Shown one piece after another: positions 43,891 through 54,817 of a stretch of 64,000 nucleotides of DNA; positions within the stretch are counted from its first letter, which is position 1; every line of letters starts with the position of its first letter. This DNA is from Diplonema papillatum. Taxonomy: Eukaryota; Euglenozoa; Diplonemea; Diplonemida; Diplonemidae. The translations under genes and the position numbers were made by a program. Location of the stretch: the NCBI GenBank assembly GCA_030068145.1, contig JAPJBO010000608.1, positions 1-64,000 on the forward strand, written 5' to 3'. The notes under the pieces are model-generated. The model was not told the DNA's origin, made no database searches, and worked only from the letters and a program-made list of their open reading frames with translations.

Positions 43891-44554
43891 TTTGCGACTT
43901 TCAAGTTTTACAGGTCCGGTATACCGTAACTGGATTAATGTTGAAACCCCTGGATACGCGCCCACCCAAAATGGGGCTGGGTGTTCAGGTTTTACCCGGT
44001 TCGGCATATTTCTTCCGGGGTTTGCGACTTTGCGTACTTTGCAGAAGATCACAGATTTACCTGCGTTTCGTGTGGGCTACAGCACATTTGCCCTGGACTT
44101 TTTTGCTTGTTTGAAGAACGGGTGCTAGAGTTTTCGTTGACCCCGCTAGATGCGTCTCGTGCTGGATTGCTCCAGTCTGTCAGTGTGGTGGTACTACGTA
44201 GGTGCATGTGGTGGTATGTGATACCACGTAGCATCAGGAGGTGAGTGGATACTCACACCGCGTGGGTGGATATCCACACATACGTAGTATGGTGGTATAC
44301 ATACTACCTACAGAGTACCCTGTAGTGCCTGTGGTACTACGTGGTGGTACTACGTGGTGATATGTGGTAGATACCACACCTCGTGGGTGCACGGAGGAGC
44401 TGAGGCCGCTGCGTAAAAGATATAGGTAGAAACGAACCAACTGGCATCTAGTGGGTTTGCCACATGAAGCAAGAGCGTGCGCGGGGCCCTGGACCACAGT
44501 ATGCCACCAGTCGGTTTATAGTAACCTTCTCAGATAGGCGTCCTATGTTTTGTT

Positions 44555-44695
44555 TTGTTGAACGCTTATGCCCGCCACTAAACTCAGATTTACCTGTGTT
44601 TCGTGTGGACTACGGCACATTTACCTCCTTTGATCTATCGCAACTGGCAGTCTCCTCAAGCATTACCTACAAAGAAGGTGCTTATACAAAAAATA
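44555..44695 (+). repeat. Dispersed repeat family A, copy in intron
   Basis: From TTGTTGAACGCTTATGCCCG to GGTGCTTATACAAAAAAT; the 5' quarter is missing. Confidence 0.9.
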
Positions 44696-44812
44696 GTACG
44701 GCGGGTTCTTTTGTTTGTGTGCACTAACGAATCTCACCTGCTTTGATAGTGTCATACAGTACGCTGCCAACTGCTGTTCCCTCTATTATTCCCTGGTACC
44801 AACACAGCATTG

Positions 44813-44960
44813 TTTGTTGAACGCTTACGCCCGCCACTAAACCCAGATTTACCTGTGTTTCGTGTGGGCTACAGCACATTTACCTCCTTTGATCTTTCGC
44901 AACTTTGGCCGTCTCCTCAAGCATTTCCTACGAAGCAGGTGCTTATACAAAATAAAAGGT
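44813..44960 (+). repeat. Dispersed repeat family A, second copy in the intron
   Basis: Tandem to the previous copy, separated by about 120 bp that includes CAGTACGCTGCCAACT, a word also found at 41949 (inverted) and 56946. Confidence 0.9.
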
Positions 44961-44981
44961 TTTGATGAGGAGGGTCGGCAC

Positions 44982-46161
44982 CTAGTGAAAGGAAGCTCGC
45001 GAGCTCCTCCTCGGTGGTCAGCAACAGGACCGGGTCTTCGTCGGACGACATCAGTTGGAAGTAGTGCGGCGAGAGCCCGTTGGCGAGGATGACGGTGACG
45101 TGGATGGTCTGGTAGCCGCTGGTCTCAACCGGCACGCACCGGTCCTCGTCGTCGGTAACGGACACGCCGGCCCGGTCGAGCGGAGCCGCGATGACGACCG
45201 CGTCGACGGCAACCGACTTCGTGACTTCCTTCTCCGCGGGTGGATCACCCGACTTGTCTCGCGGTTCGACGCTTCTGAATACCCTGTACGTCACTTCGAC
45301 CGGCTTGCCTCCAGCGTCGCTGGGCAAGACCGCTGTGACGGTGGCTCGGGGCATGACGTTTGCGGAGGTCACATTCAGCAGCTGTTCGACGAGGTGCCCG
45401 TTGCCTCGGGCCGCGCTGACCATGGTCTCGGACGCTGTTTTGAACGCGAGGATGCCCGCCAGGGCGTTCACATCGACGATCCCCTGCCCGTAGTTGCACC
45501 GAACGACGGACTCGATCACCTCGTCCAGGAACGCCGCCGTCAGCCCCGCGGTCCGCATGACGTGGCGGAGGGGCGTCTGCGCCATCTCGTAGAGGTCGAG
45601 ACTCCTCAAAAGGTGCTCGTGCTGCTCCCAAGCCCCGGCGCCCAGCGCCTCGTAGGCGCCGCGGAATCGCTCGTGGGTTCCGGCGACGAGCGTCTGGGAG
45701 TGCACGGGGGACCACCCGTAGCGCCAGAGCATAGACGCGACCATGCTGTATGACCCCGACGACTTCTTGAAAACGACTTCCTTGCCGTTCCACACACCGT
45801 ACGCCGCCGTGTTAAGGCCTCGGGCGGCGTGGGGGTCCTCGGTGAGGACGCCGGCCTTCGCGCAGAGCTCGTTCATTAACGTGTGCCCGCTGTGCCACGC
45901 GGCGGCGCCGACGTCGACGCTGACGTTTGGCAGGTACGGCGCCGTGCGCAGCGCCCCGCCGACCTCGGGCTCCCGCTCGAACACGAGGATCGACGCGCCC
46001 GGATACGCGTCCCGCAGGTACGCCGCCGAGGCCGCCCCCGTCAAGCCGCCGCCCACGACCGCGACGGTCATCCCCTCGCCATCCTCGGCCGCCCCCCAAG
46101 CTGCCGCGAGGCCCGCGGACAACACGCACGCCGACAGGCGGGTGAGAACCCGGTGCTGCAT
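44982..46161 (-). CDS. PCYOX1: Prenylcysteine oxidase, N-terminal exon
   Basis: Prenylcysteine oxidase is a lysosomal or secretory FAD enzyme that cleaves the thioether of farnesyl- or geranylgeranyl-cysteine, yielding cysteine, a prenyl aldehyde and hydrogen peroxide during turnover of prenylated proteins. The true ATG at 46161 (MQHRVLTRLSACVLSAGLAA) gives a signal peptide of about 25 residues. The dinucleotide fold follows (VAVVGGGLTGAASAAYL, 33-49) with the FAD-ribose acid in LVFERE (59-64) and EVGGALRT. Family landmarks are VDVGAAAWHSGH, the conserved NYGQG (223-227), GNGHLVEQLL, and HVTVILANGLSPHYFQL. Protein similarity ends at ELASFLSL (about 392), where CTAG-GTGCCG offers a donor. The other half of the enzyme is at 43157-43890, so the two exons form one gene of about 640 residues. 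Confidence 0.88.
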
Positions 46162-46174
46162 GCGTGGACCACCA

Positions 46175-46375
46175 CCCGGCAACCTCAGGGTCCTCTGCAG
46201 GCTACTTCCTTGCAGGTCGTTCTCCCACTTCAAGGCCTCTAAGGGCCAGTCTCTGATCGATGGGCCTTCAAGCCGAGCCTTCCACCTGAGGGTCCTCTAA
46301 AAGCTACTCCTTTGAGTCGTTCTCGCGACTTGAAGGCCTCTAAGGGCCAGTCTCAGGTTGCTGGGACTGGGTCCT
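46175..46375. repeat. ~115-bp direct duplication in the 5' region of the oxidase gene
   Basis: Two copies of the CTCAGGGTCCTCT... CAAGGCCTCTAAGGGCCAGTCTC block start at about 46181 and 46291, immediately upstream of the start codon. Confidence 0.85.
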
Positions 46376-46379
46376 TCTC

Positions 46380-47821
46380 CGCGAAGGCTAACCTGTTAAC
46401 CTCAGCTATCCTTCCTTTTCTTTTGAGCACGCTTTGCGCTAGCTAGGCCTCTCTCCCTCCCCGTCCTCACGTTTTCCCCACTCGCGGGACCGATGGTGAA
46501 CGGAGAAGCCGGGGTTCGGCTGCCTATGCTTGATCGCTGGCTCGCATCTTTTGTTCTCTACTGCCTCGTTTCTTTTGTTTCTGGGCGCCCCCCCGTGTCC
46601 TTCTCTTCCTGCACGGGGAATTGACGACGTCTGGTTTGCACAACTGCGGGGACACTCGGTGCAAGATCATTCTGCAGCACTGTACACCCGACAACCTGGT
46701 GGCACAAGATACTGCCGTGACTCGCTGCAGAGTGACACGGAAGGGCTCTCAATATCACACTGCAGTGGCCCTCGGGACACAAACATGCTGCAGTGGCGCA
46801 CTTCGGTGACAATCTTCTCTGTGGCAAAACGGTGCAGTCAAACTGTGGGGCAAGCTGTAGCGGTACTGTGTCGGTGACAATGTAGTAACACGCATGCGGC
46901 GTCGCATTCAGCAAGAATCGCGATAGGTGAGCCGTTCATCGAAAAGAAAGCAAACGGGTGGCAAGACACGGGTTTATCGTCGGGTAATTCTACTTTCAGG
47001 CAGGGGAAAAGTGGTGGAAGATTAAAAGGTAAGCGCCCATGCGCGCAAGCAAGAATGCCGCGCAGTGCATGGGACACGAGAAACGGTGTCACTGAGCTGT
47101 CGAAGTAGGGAAGAGGGTGTGTAGGGGCGAGTGAAGGAGGGGGAAGTGTCGGAACGGTATGTGCTCACCACCGCACCGAGGCATATCTGCACCGTGTTCC
47201 GCACACATTAGGCGGAGCTTCTCGCGGAACCTGAGTAACAGATGATGCAAGTCTGATTTGATAGGCAGCTGCCCGTAGCTTATCACATATAGGACACGCC
47301 GCGAGAGCACAGGCAATCCCGTCACGGGGACTCTACAACCGAACACGAAGCGTCGAAAAGTGCCAGAACACTGATTTTTCGTTTTCCTTTTTGACCGTGT
47401 CTTGCGCTGAGCTTGAATATGCACCCGGGAGCATATTGTGGTGCTTCTCATCGGTGCGATCGGTTTCCAGCCCCTGTGGTCACACACTCTGGGGACGTGG
47501 GGCACCAATCGCAACGCTTACTGTACGCTTTTTCTCACAAAAGCAAGGCCGGTCCTGCGGCTTTGGACACGCCAACTCACCGCTGCCCGCGGTGTAACAA
47601 ATATAGCCGCTCACCCGACCTCGCTTCCTTTCGAAAAGAAAGAAAAGAGAGGAAGTCGTTTCCAATTCTGGGAGCATAGGCGATCTCCGTCGGAAGTACA
47701 TGCTACTGCTGGTCTTTGCCACGTGCACTCTTGTGGACGTACACGATCACACTCTCACGTTAGCTAACCAAGAGACACGCACACGACCGATGCGTTGATC
47801 ATCAGAGAGGGAGTCACTCAC
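46380..47821. other. Intergenic region between the IQ and oxidase genes
   Basis: About 46640-46860 has many short CTGCAGTGGC / CACTGCAG words. A scrap of the 2050-2135 repeat family lies at 47185-47240. No supported gene. Confidence 0.45.
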
Positions 47822-50800
47822 TCACGGCAGTTCTTCACCGTCGACTCGTGCCCGCCTTGACTTCCGTCTTTCCTCGCGGCGCTTTTCCTTCTCCGCTCGG
47901 GATCGGTGGCACAAGTACGCGCGCTGGACGACGCATGCGGCTTGGTCCCTTGCCTCGGCTCTCTCTGCAGATTCTACTGAGTTTTGCGCGGGACGGTGCG
48001 ACTCGGGCGACGCTTCTTCTTCGTCTTCTTCTACTACTGCTGCGTCTTCTTCTCCTTCTCCTTCTTCTTGAAGAAAACCCGGGGCTGCATCCGTTGACAG
48101 CACTTCTGACTCGGGTGGGTCCTCTGGCGACGGTGGTGCGTCAGCAGAGCCCGCTTGCTCTCCTGACTTCCCTTCAAGGGGACCAAGCGCGTCTGGCATG
48201 TCGTGCTGAGGCACGTCTCCACACTGTCCCGCGTCTCCGTTATCAACGGAGGAGTCCGCTACCCCCGGCAGAGCCCCATGCGGCGACAAACCCGGCGGGT
48301 CGTCCGCCTCCGGACAGGCAGCGCTGAGCGCCCGCTTACCTTCGCCGGGTGGGGCAGCGGTTGGCGTGAGCGTGGCTGGAATCGACACGGTCCCGGGAGA
48401 AGCGCACTCCTGCGACTCGCCATCAGCCGCGCCGCTGAGCGCCGGCGTGCCGCTGCGGGGTGGGCGGTGGGGGGACAGGGACTGGCGCGGGCTGTCGCTC
48501 GCAGCCCGACTCGGCGGCCCGCGTGCTGAGCCGTCGGTTGGGGTGGGTGTAGTTGCGGCGGACATCCTTGGCTCGCTGGCAGGATCGCCGGTCACTCCGG
48601 GCTGCACCCGTTGGCCGCCGCACGCTTCGTGCGGATACTCCGGGGGCTGGTGTCTGCGGGGGGATGCGGAAAGGTACGGTTCACTCATGTCAGCTTCTTC
48701 CAGCTGCACTTCGTGGTCTTGATCCGGAGTCCCGCTCGTCGGGACTTCGGTTGACGTGGTCGCAACGGGTGCGGTTCCGGGAGAAGCGCACCTCGACTCG
48801 CCGGGCGAGGGATACTGCGTGAGGCACGCGGCCTCGTCTGCCTGGACCTGGTGGCGGACCGATTCGGCCACGTTCGCCCGCACCTCCGCGAAGTTGCACC
48901 GCGCGATTTTCCCGCGGACCTGCGCCTGGATGGTGACGGCGGACACGTGCATGAGGGACAGTAGGTCGGCCTCCGCTTTCCGGGCGAGGTGCGCCTCCAT
49001 CGCTTCCTGCCGTGCGGTCTTGAACCGCTTCGCGGCGAAGACGCGGAAGCACCGCTGGATCCCACACGCCGACGAGTCCTCGACGGTCCACGCCCCCGGG
49101 TCCAGCGTGCTGTGCAGGCCCGCCAGCTCGACCTCGTTCGCTCGGAGCGCGGCGGCCAGCCGGCTCCGCTCCGCCACCGCCCGGCGGGCGGAGAAGCAGC
49201 GGAACCCGCGTTGGATGGTCCGCGCCGCGGCAGCTTTTTCCTTCAGGGTCCGCGACGCCCCGCGGGCTTTGAGCTTTCCCTCGGCCTTCCGCAGCGCGTC
49301 GTACCGCGCGCCCCGGACGTCGTCCAACGCGCCGGCCGCGGGCGGCGGGGGCGCTTTGTGCGCGCCATCGAGCGCCAGCGCGCTCGTCTCCCGGTCGATC
49401 TCCTCGCGGAGCGTGCGGAGCCGCTCCGCCGTGTCCTCGCACGAAGGCGGGGTTGCACCGGGCAGCTCGCGCACTTCGAGTGGCGGGTTGCGGGGCTGTG
49501 CGCTCGACACCGCAGAAGGGGGGGTGGCCGGCGGCGGGGGAGGGGCGAGCTCGTCTCCTTCGCGGAGCATGCCTTGCGTCGCGCCCGCCGGGGCAGTGCT
49601 CGCGGTCCTCCGGTCCGCCATTGCCGCGAGGTGTGCCCCTTGGACGACCCGGAGGTACCTGCGGGCGTTCTCGTCGACCAGCCCCCGGTACAACGCGTCG
49701 AGCGCGTGCGCCGCCGGCTTCTCCGCCGCCGGGCAGCTGTCCGGGCGCCCCCCGCGCTGCTGCGCTCCCCCGCGCGGCTGCGCCGGCGGGACCGGCAGGA
49801 ACAGCGGCGGGTCGATCCGCCTTGCACTCGCCGGCGGTGCGCCGGCCGCAGCTTCCTCTGCGGCAGACGCGGGCGGAGAGGGAGGGGGCGGGGTCCCTGG
49901 GCCGGGGGTCTCGGCGGGGGGGTGCGAAGGGGGTTTTCCGGCGTTCAAAAAGGCCTCGAGGTCGAACGGTTTTCGCGGGATCGTGATGATGCTCGCATCG
50001 TCAAGATCGGCCGGGTCGAAAAGGGGCGCGAAATCAGGGGGGGGCGGCGCCGCGGCCGCGGGGGCGGGGCTGGGCGGCGGCGGCTTCGTCAGGCTCCGCC
50101 GGGCGGCGGCCCGCGCGCACTTGTCGCCGCTGCCGGCCGCTATCCGGCGGGCTCGGAACGCGGCGGTGATGATGCAGGCCGCAGTTTCCTGGTAGGCGCG
50201 CTCCTCCTCCGCTTGTTGCTGCTGCTCGCGGTCCGACGCGGTGCGCTGCCGGTCGGCCCGCTCCTGCCGGCCGAGCAGCTTCGCGGTCCACCACCGCTGC
50301 AGGACCCGCGAAGCGGCCGCCCGCAGCTCCTCGTCGAGCTCCCGCTGCATCATCTTTCGGACGCCCTGCACGAAGCGCGCGGCCCTCCACCGGCGGATCG
50401 CCGTCTGCACCACGACCACCATCCGCTCCCTCTCCGCTTCGGCTGCGCCCAGCACGTTGACACTGGCCACGGTTCGACCCGCAAACCGCGCCAGCCGCTC
50501 CAACCCCTCGAGCACATCCACCCGCGCGCCTCCCGTGGCCGTCAGGTGGATGGAGTGCTCGCCGGTGCTGGCGAACCCAGCTTCCGTGAGGTTGTCGAAC
50601 GTGACGTATCCCGCCGCGGGGTACCACGCGATCTGGTCGACCGCGTGCGAGAACTCGCCGTCCACGAACGCGAGCAACCGCCGCGGCTCGTCCGCCCGCA
50701 GCACGACGGTGCGGGCCCACGGCGCCGACAGCACCACCGGCTCCGGCGGCGGCGTCGCCGGCTCCGCCCGGCCCTCCTCCCCCTCCTCGGCGCCCCGCCG

Positions 50801-51703
50801 CGCTTCGGCGGCGGGCTGCCCGTCTTGCCCGGGGACGGGTTCGACGTCGGTTTCCCCCGGGAAGTCGGGTGCTCCGACCCCTGCAACCCCACGCACGCCG
50901 GCGGGTGGCGCAGCGCCCTCGGAATCAGGGACCGCACACTGTGCGTCCGAGCTGGGGAGTGGGTTTGGGTGCGGATCCACGTTGGGGCATGCTGTCTCGC
51001 CGCTGGTGGTGGCGGCGGCGGTGCCCGGCAGCTCGTTCGGCGGCTCGTCGTGGACGCCGGGGGCGGCGCCATTGTTGGAAGCGTTTGCTTGGAACGAATG
51101 CTCGCCCAGCCCCGCGCTGGTCCCGGCTTCCCCGCGGTTCGGCCCTTGCAGCAGCTCGTCGCCGGGGGGAGGGGTCGCCGCAGGGCCGCTGGCTGGGCTC
51201 GGCGGACCTTGCGGCGGGAATGGGGTGGGGTGCGATGTCTCATCGCCTTCGGCGGGTGTCTGCCCTCCGCTGGGGTTCTGCGGGGCGCTGTCCCGCCGGA
51301 TGGCCTGTCGCGCCAGGTGCCCGCGCGCGGCCGCTTCTATCTTCGTCGCGGCCCGGTCTCGGTCGGCGTTACGCTCCGCCTGGGCCGCCGCCGCCTGCCG
51401 CCTCCGGCCCGCGGCCACCCCCCGTCCGACGTGCCCCCGCCACGCGCTGGCTATGACGGTGGCCCGGTACCGCCTGCGTTGCGCGTCGAGTCTGCACGTT
51501 CGCTCGCGCCTCCGGTCGTCCGCGGCCCGTCTCGCCTTCCACTGGCGCACCGCGCACTGTATCTTCACCGCCGCTTCCGTCTGCACGGCCAGCAGCCGGC
51601 CCGCGTGGTCCGTCCTGTGCTTCGTCAGGATCACGGTCGCGTCGCGCGAGGCGAAGTACTGGCGGACGCACAGCTGGATGCGGCTTGACGAATAGTTGCG
51701 GAG
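47822..51703 (-). CDS. IQ-motif scaffold protein, last and largest exon (1293 residues)
   Basis: IQ motifs bind calmodulin or related light chains. This exon starts at LRNYSSSRIQ after a long C/T tract and the acceptor CGCACAG (phase 0), and ends with a stop at 47822. About ten IQ-like motifs are visible, including AAVKIQCAVRQWKARR, ATKIEAAARGHLARQ, VVVVQTAIRRWRAARF, ARTIQRGFRCFSARR, CGIQRCFRVFAAKR, VTIQAQVRGKIAR and ACVVQRAYLCHR. Between groups of motifs are low-complexity linkers rich in Pro, Gly, Ser and Glu, and one globular stretch (about 50400-50740; VVLRADEPRRLLAFVDGEFS, WYPAAGYVTFDNLTEAGF) that I cannot assign. The tail is acidic then basic (KSRRARVDGEELP). The frame continues upstream only into poly-Pro encoded by the polypyrimidine tract, which is not expected to be translated. 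Cytoskeletal scaffolding is inferred. Confidence 0.85.
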   Translation of the reverse strand, partial: LRNYSSSRIQLCVRQYFASRDATVILTKHRTDHAGRLLAVQTEAAVKIQCAVRQWKARRAADDRRRERTCRLDAQRRRYRATVIASAWRGHVGRGVAAGRRRQAAAAQAERNADRDRAATKIEAAARGHLARQAIRRDSAPQNPSGGQTPAEGDETSHPTPFPPQGPPSPASGPAATPPPGDELLQGPNRGEAGTSAGLGEHSFQANASNNGAAPGVHDEPPNELPGTAAATTSGETACPNVDPHPNPLPSSDAQCAVPDSEGAAPPAGVRGVAGVGAPDFPGETDVEPVPGQDGQPAAEARRGAEEGEEGRAEPATPPPEPVVLSAPWARTVVLRADEPRRLLAFVDGEFSHAVDQIAWYPAAGYVTFDNLTEAGFASTGEHSIHLTATGGARVDVLEGLERLARFAGRTVASVNVLGAAEAERERMVVVVQTAIRRWRAARFVQGVRKMMQRELDEELRAAASRVLQRWWTAKLLGRQERADRQRTASDREQQQQAEEERAYQETAACIITAAFRARRIAAGSGDKCARAAARRSLTKPPPPSPAPAAAAPPPPDFAPLFDPADLDDASIITIPRKPFDLEAFLNAGKPPSHPPAETPGPGTPPPPSPPASAAEEAAAGAPPASARRIDPPLFLPVPPAQPRGGAQQRGGRPDSCPAAEKPAAHALDALYRGLVDENARRYLRVVQGAHLAAMADRRTASTAPAGATQGMLREGDELAPPPPPATPPSAVSSAQPRNPPLEVRELPGATPPSCEDTAERLRTLREEIDRETSALALDGAHKAPPPPAAGALDDVRGARYDALRKAEGKLKARGASRTLKEKAAAARTIQRGFRCFSARRAVAERSRLAAALRANEVELAGLHSTLDPGAWTVEDSSACGIQRCFRVFAAKRFKTARQEAMEAHLARKAEADLLSLMHVSAVTIQAQVRGKIARCNFAEVRANVAESVRHQVQADEAACLTQYPSPGESRCASPGTAPVATTSTEVPTSGTPDQDHEVQLEEADMSEPYLSASPRRHQPPEYPHEACGGQRVQPGVTGDPASEPRMSAATTPTPTDGSARGPPSRAASDSPRQSLSPHRPPRSGTPALSGAADGESQECASPGTVSIPATLTPTAAPPGEGKRALSAACPEADDPPGLSPHGALPGVADSSVDNGDAGQCGDVPQHDMPDALGPLEGKSGEQAGSADAPPSPEDPPESEVLSTDAAPGFLQEEGEGEEDAAVVEEDEEEASPESHRPAQNSVESAERAEARDQAACVVQRAYLCHRSRAEKEKRREERRKSRRARVDGEELP

Positions 51704-52480
51704 CTGTGCGGGTTTCGGTGCGTCGCGGATGGCAAGCGCAGAAAGGAATGGGGGGGGGGGGGGGGGAGGGGGGGGCAAACTTTTTTCGACAAAAATGAAA
51801 CTGAGTAAAGCCGGCAGCATGCACCCATGCCTGGGGCCCCTAAGGGTCCTCTGGGGACAAGAAATTCATTTCCCGGCCTAGTTTTCGACTGAGGAGGCTT
51901 AAAAGAGAGGTGAAACGCAAGTTTCATGTTTTTGGGGTGCGCCACTTACTAAATAGCTGCTCGTTTCAGATAGCACCCTGTTCCTGCGGTTCTGCACTTA
52001 TTCCTGCGCTTCTGACCACGGTCCAGTACTCCTGAACACCGCTCCTGACCGCGGTTCTGCACTCCTGACCACGTTCCTGCCCTCCTGGCCATGCTCCTCG
52101 GTTCCTGAATCTACCAGGTGTGACTGAGTGCGTGTGTGCTGGGCACTCGTGTTTGCACAGTGTCTGAGGGATCACTTGACTGTGTCAGGAGTGGCCGCGT
52201 TGGACAACTCGATGGGCTGACAAAGGCGTGTCGTTGTCGGTCGCAATCGGTTGCGGAGGTGTGCGAGGTGTCGCGGGTTCGTCTTATGCACCCGAGTGTA
52301 CGTCCATCCCTCCTATCCCGTTTACTCCAGCTCTTGCACCCCTTCACTTGTCTGGTGGAGAAATGACCGCACTTCAGACACCGGTTCATTGTTTCTAGTG
52401 GCATTTCATCTGTATATCTGCATTTCAGGGTGGTAAAGCGGAAATTCTGTCTTTTTTCTGGAATTTCAGTAAGTCTGACC

Positions 52481-52625
52481 ATCTATGTAGTGATTCTGAC
52501 CAGCTATTTAGTGACTCTGACCAGCTATTTAGCAAATATGACCAGCTATTTAGTGAGTCCGACCAGCTATTTAGTGAATCCCACCAGCTATTCAGTGCAT
52601 CTGGCCGGCTATTTAGTGAATCTGG
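52481..52625. repeat. 21-bp tandem repeat, about seven copies
   Basis: The unit is GTGAATCTGACCAGCTATTTA with several substitutions. Confidence 0.9.
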
Positions 52626-52954
52626 CCATAAAACTGGTGGTTTTGGCCTGTTTTACCAACTTTTGGCACCCGCCAGTCACCGGTGAGGGCATTGCTGTGG
52701 ATTTTGGATCCAGATTGGGGTGTTTTCGACAAGATCAGAACCACAGGTGCTTGTGACCCGCCGAGCGACCGAGGCCTATAAGGGGCTGAAAATGCCTCAA
52801 AAAGGCTCAAGAAGGCACTAATATGCACTGCAGACTGCCAAACACCCTCCACAAAGTCATCATGTGATGAAAAAAGGGTGTTGGTTTTTAAAGATTGGCC
52901 TAAAAAGTACTATAACGCCAGAAAAAGGCTAAGTGGCGCAGTTTTCAGAGTTTG

Positions 52955-53614
52955 CCCCCCCCCTAGGGCTATGATGGCAAGTAAACGGAAACGTTTCCCG
53001 TTTCCGTTTCCGTTTCCGTTTCCATACTTTCAAGGAAACGGCGTTTCCTTATTTGGGAAACGGCTGCTGCAGATTGCAGTGTGTAAGGTGACCACACCTC
53101 GGATGGGCGGGGGGAAAAATTTTAGGGGTATTTCCCAACGAGCCAGCAAAACAAGTTTATCTGTGCAAACGGTGCTGTCTCCGAAGTAGTCCCGAACTGC
53201 GCGGTCCTTCGTAGTGGTGGCAACCAAGCACTCAGAGAATTGGGCCTGGAGACCTCCCCGCGAAGTTTCTTGACAAGGTTCGTATGCGCGACAGTCTTTT
53301 CGGTTTTGGCTGCAAGTTGACACACCCTGTCGGGGATGTGAGCAGCCTCAGAAGCTGGAGTTAAAACTGGAGTTAAAAAAGCGGGTGTCACACCCGCTTT
53401 TTGGGTGTGACTCAGGCACGCTCTTTAGCTCCAACTTCTGGGGCTGGACCTCACCGTGTAGTATTCCCTGGTGGTGTTAGCATGGTTTGTGGGTAGCCTG
53501 CAAAACCACGGAGCCGTTTCCGTTTCCGTTTCCGTTTCCGTTTCCATGTTTCGGAAAAAACGGATGGAAACGCGTTTACTTGCCAACATAGCCCTAGGGG
53601 GGGGGGGGGGGGGG
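52955..53614. mobile_element. MITE with CCTAGGGCTATGATGGCAAG ends and subterminal TTTCCG repeats
   Basis: The left end (C-run, CTAGGGCTATGATGGCAAGTAAACG) is mirrored at the right by CGTTTACTTGCCAACATAGCCCTAG and a G-run. Inside each end lie 4-5 copies of TTTCCG (52998-53022 and 53515-53545), both on the same strand. A fold-back element (53345-53455) sits within. No coding capacity. Confidence 0.85.
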
Positions 53615-53902
53615 AATCGTAGTTTAACCCCTTACGGACGGTGTTGCTGCTCGTCAGAAGGGAGTTGGAAGTATGGTTAAAGGTAAAGCAGTGGTGTCGC
53701 CTGAGGGGGTAATCTCAGGGCTGCCCGCGTGACACGGTTTATTAGTAGTTTAGTTGGATTTTGTGGATTAACAACTGTGTGGAAAGAGTAGTGTCGGCGC
53801 TCTTTCCGTTTAGTCCTCGAAGAAGTAAGAAGACGTATTTGTAATTGATATCACCAGCGCACGGGACTGTTGAGGGCCTGCCGTATCCCGGGGAAACGAG
53901 CT

Positions 53903-54064
53903 TGGGCGAGGTCTTCGGGGGTTAGGTAGGGTGGGAAAGCCTTACTTCCCTCGGCCAACCACACCCTGCAGGCTGTGTAATGCTGGGCGAGGTCTTCGGG
54001 AGTTAGGTACGGTGGGAAAGCCTTACTTCCTTTGGCCAACCACACCCTGCAGGCTGTGTAAAGT
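53903..54064. repeat. 81-bp direct duplication
   Basis: TGGGCGAGGTCTTCGGG to ACACCCTGCAGGCTGTGTAA occurs twice (starts 53903 and 53984). Confidence 0.95.
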
Positions 54065-54235
54065 ACACCGTCAGTAGGGTATGAAACCTTGGGGGACTGG
54101 CCCTCTGTGTTCTTCTTTTCGCCACGGTGTGCGCATGGAGGGAGGGAAGGTGCGTGATTGTTTGCTGGTGGTTTGGACAAGCGACTTTGCAGCCCAAGTC
54201 ACTGCGCTAGTTTATGCCCGTCGAGTGTTGGATGT

Positions 54236-54578
54236 TCAGTGTTCAGTGTTAAGTGTTCAGTGTTCAGTGTTCAGTGTTCAGTGTTCAGTGTCCAGTGTTC
54301 AGTGTTCAGTGTTCAGTGTTCAGTGTTCAGTGTTCAGTGTTCAGTGTTCAGTGTTCAGTGTTCAGTGTTCAGTGTTCAGTGTTCAGTGTTCAGTGTTCAG
54401 TGTTCAGTGTTCAGTGTTCAGTGTTCAGTGTTCAGTGTTCAGTGTTCAGTGTTCAGTGTTCAGTGTTCAGTGTTCAGTGTTCAGTGTTCAGTGTTCAGTG
54501 TTCAGTGTTCAGTGTTCAGTGTTCAGTGTTCAGTGTTCAGTGTTCAGTGTTCAGTGTTCAGTGTTCAGTGTTCAGTGT
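54236..54578. repeat. 7-bp satellite GTTCAGT, about 49 copies
   Basis: Nearly pure. It keeps all three frames of the plus strand open by accident (VQCSVFS repeats). It lies 35 bp beyond an exon of the IQ gene, inside the intron. Confidence 0.98.
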
Positions 54579-54613
54579 TCGTGCAGGGCAAGGAATAAAA
54601 CAGTGCGGAATAC

Positions 54614-54817
54614 CTCCAAGAAGTCTTTCCGCGTCCGAACGCGCTCCTTCTCCTCTCGTCGGGAATCAGCGTACCTACGTTCTCTGTAGCCTCTCCAGCT
54701 GGAACCAATACGGGAGCTCGCGTGTTGCCTGAGTGCTTCACCGTCCAGCTGTCGTTGCCGGCGAATCTTGCCCTTCAACTGATCAGTGGCTTGACGGGTG
54801 CGGTATCCTCGGAATGC
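54614..54817 (-). CDS. IQ-motif scaffold protein, internal exon (68 residues)
   Basis: The exon starts after CTGCACAG and ends before GTATTC, both phase 0, and is 204 bp. It begins AFRGYRTRQATDQ, which completes the IQ motif whose first half (VVQK) ends the preceding exon: joined, VVQKAFRGYRTR is a full motif. A second motif follows (ASSRIGSSWRGYRERR), then a charged helix (SRREEKERVRTRKDFLE). The join both supports the splice and places this exon in the same gene as 58334-58783. Confidence 0.85.

Larger units (their letters stand above)
43900..44980 (-). other. Intron of the prenylcysteine oxidase gene filled with repeats
   Basis: Between the two halves of the enzyme lie a partial family A copy (44045-44095), a GTGGTACTACGTGGTG-rich region (44185-44380) and two more family A copies (44555-44695 and 44813-44960). 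The intron's 5' end abuts the last family A copy. Confidence 0.7.
51704..54613 (-). other. Intron of the IQ gene (2.9 kb) with satellites and a MITE
   Basis: Bounded by a donor at 54613 (GAG-GTATTC) and an acceptor at 51704. The acceptor is preceded by a run of nearly 30 pyrimidines (51749-51779). Contents are listed separately. Confidence 0.7.

Noticed and set aside
48989-51688. 899-residue plus-strand open frame opposite the IQ gene
   Set aside because: Antisense shadow; Arg/Gly/Leu-rich without domains, while the minus strand has repeated IQ motifs.
54081-54732. Plus-strand frames of VQCSVFS repeats
   Set aside because: Product of the 7-bp satellite, which has no stop in any plus frame.
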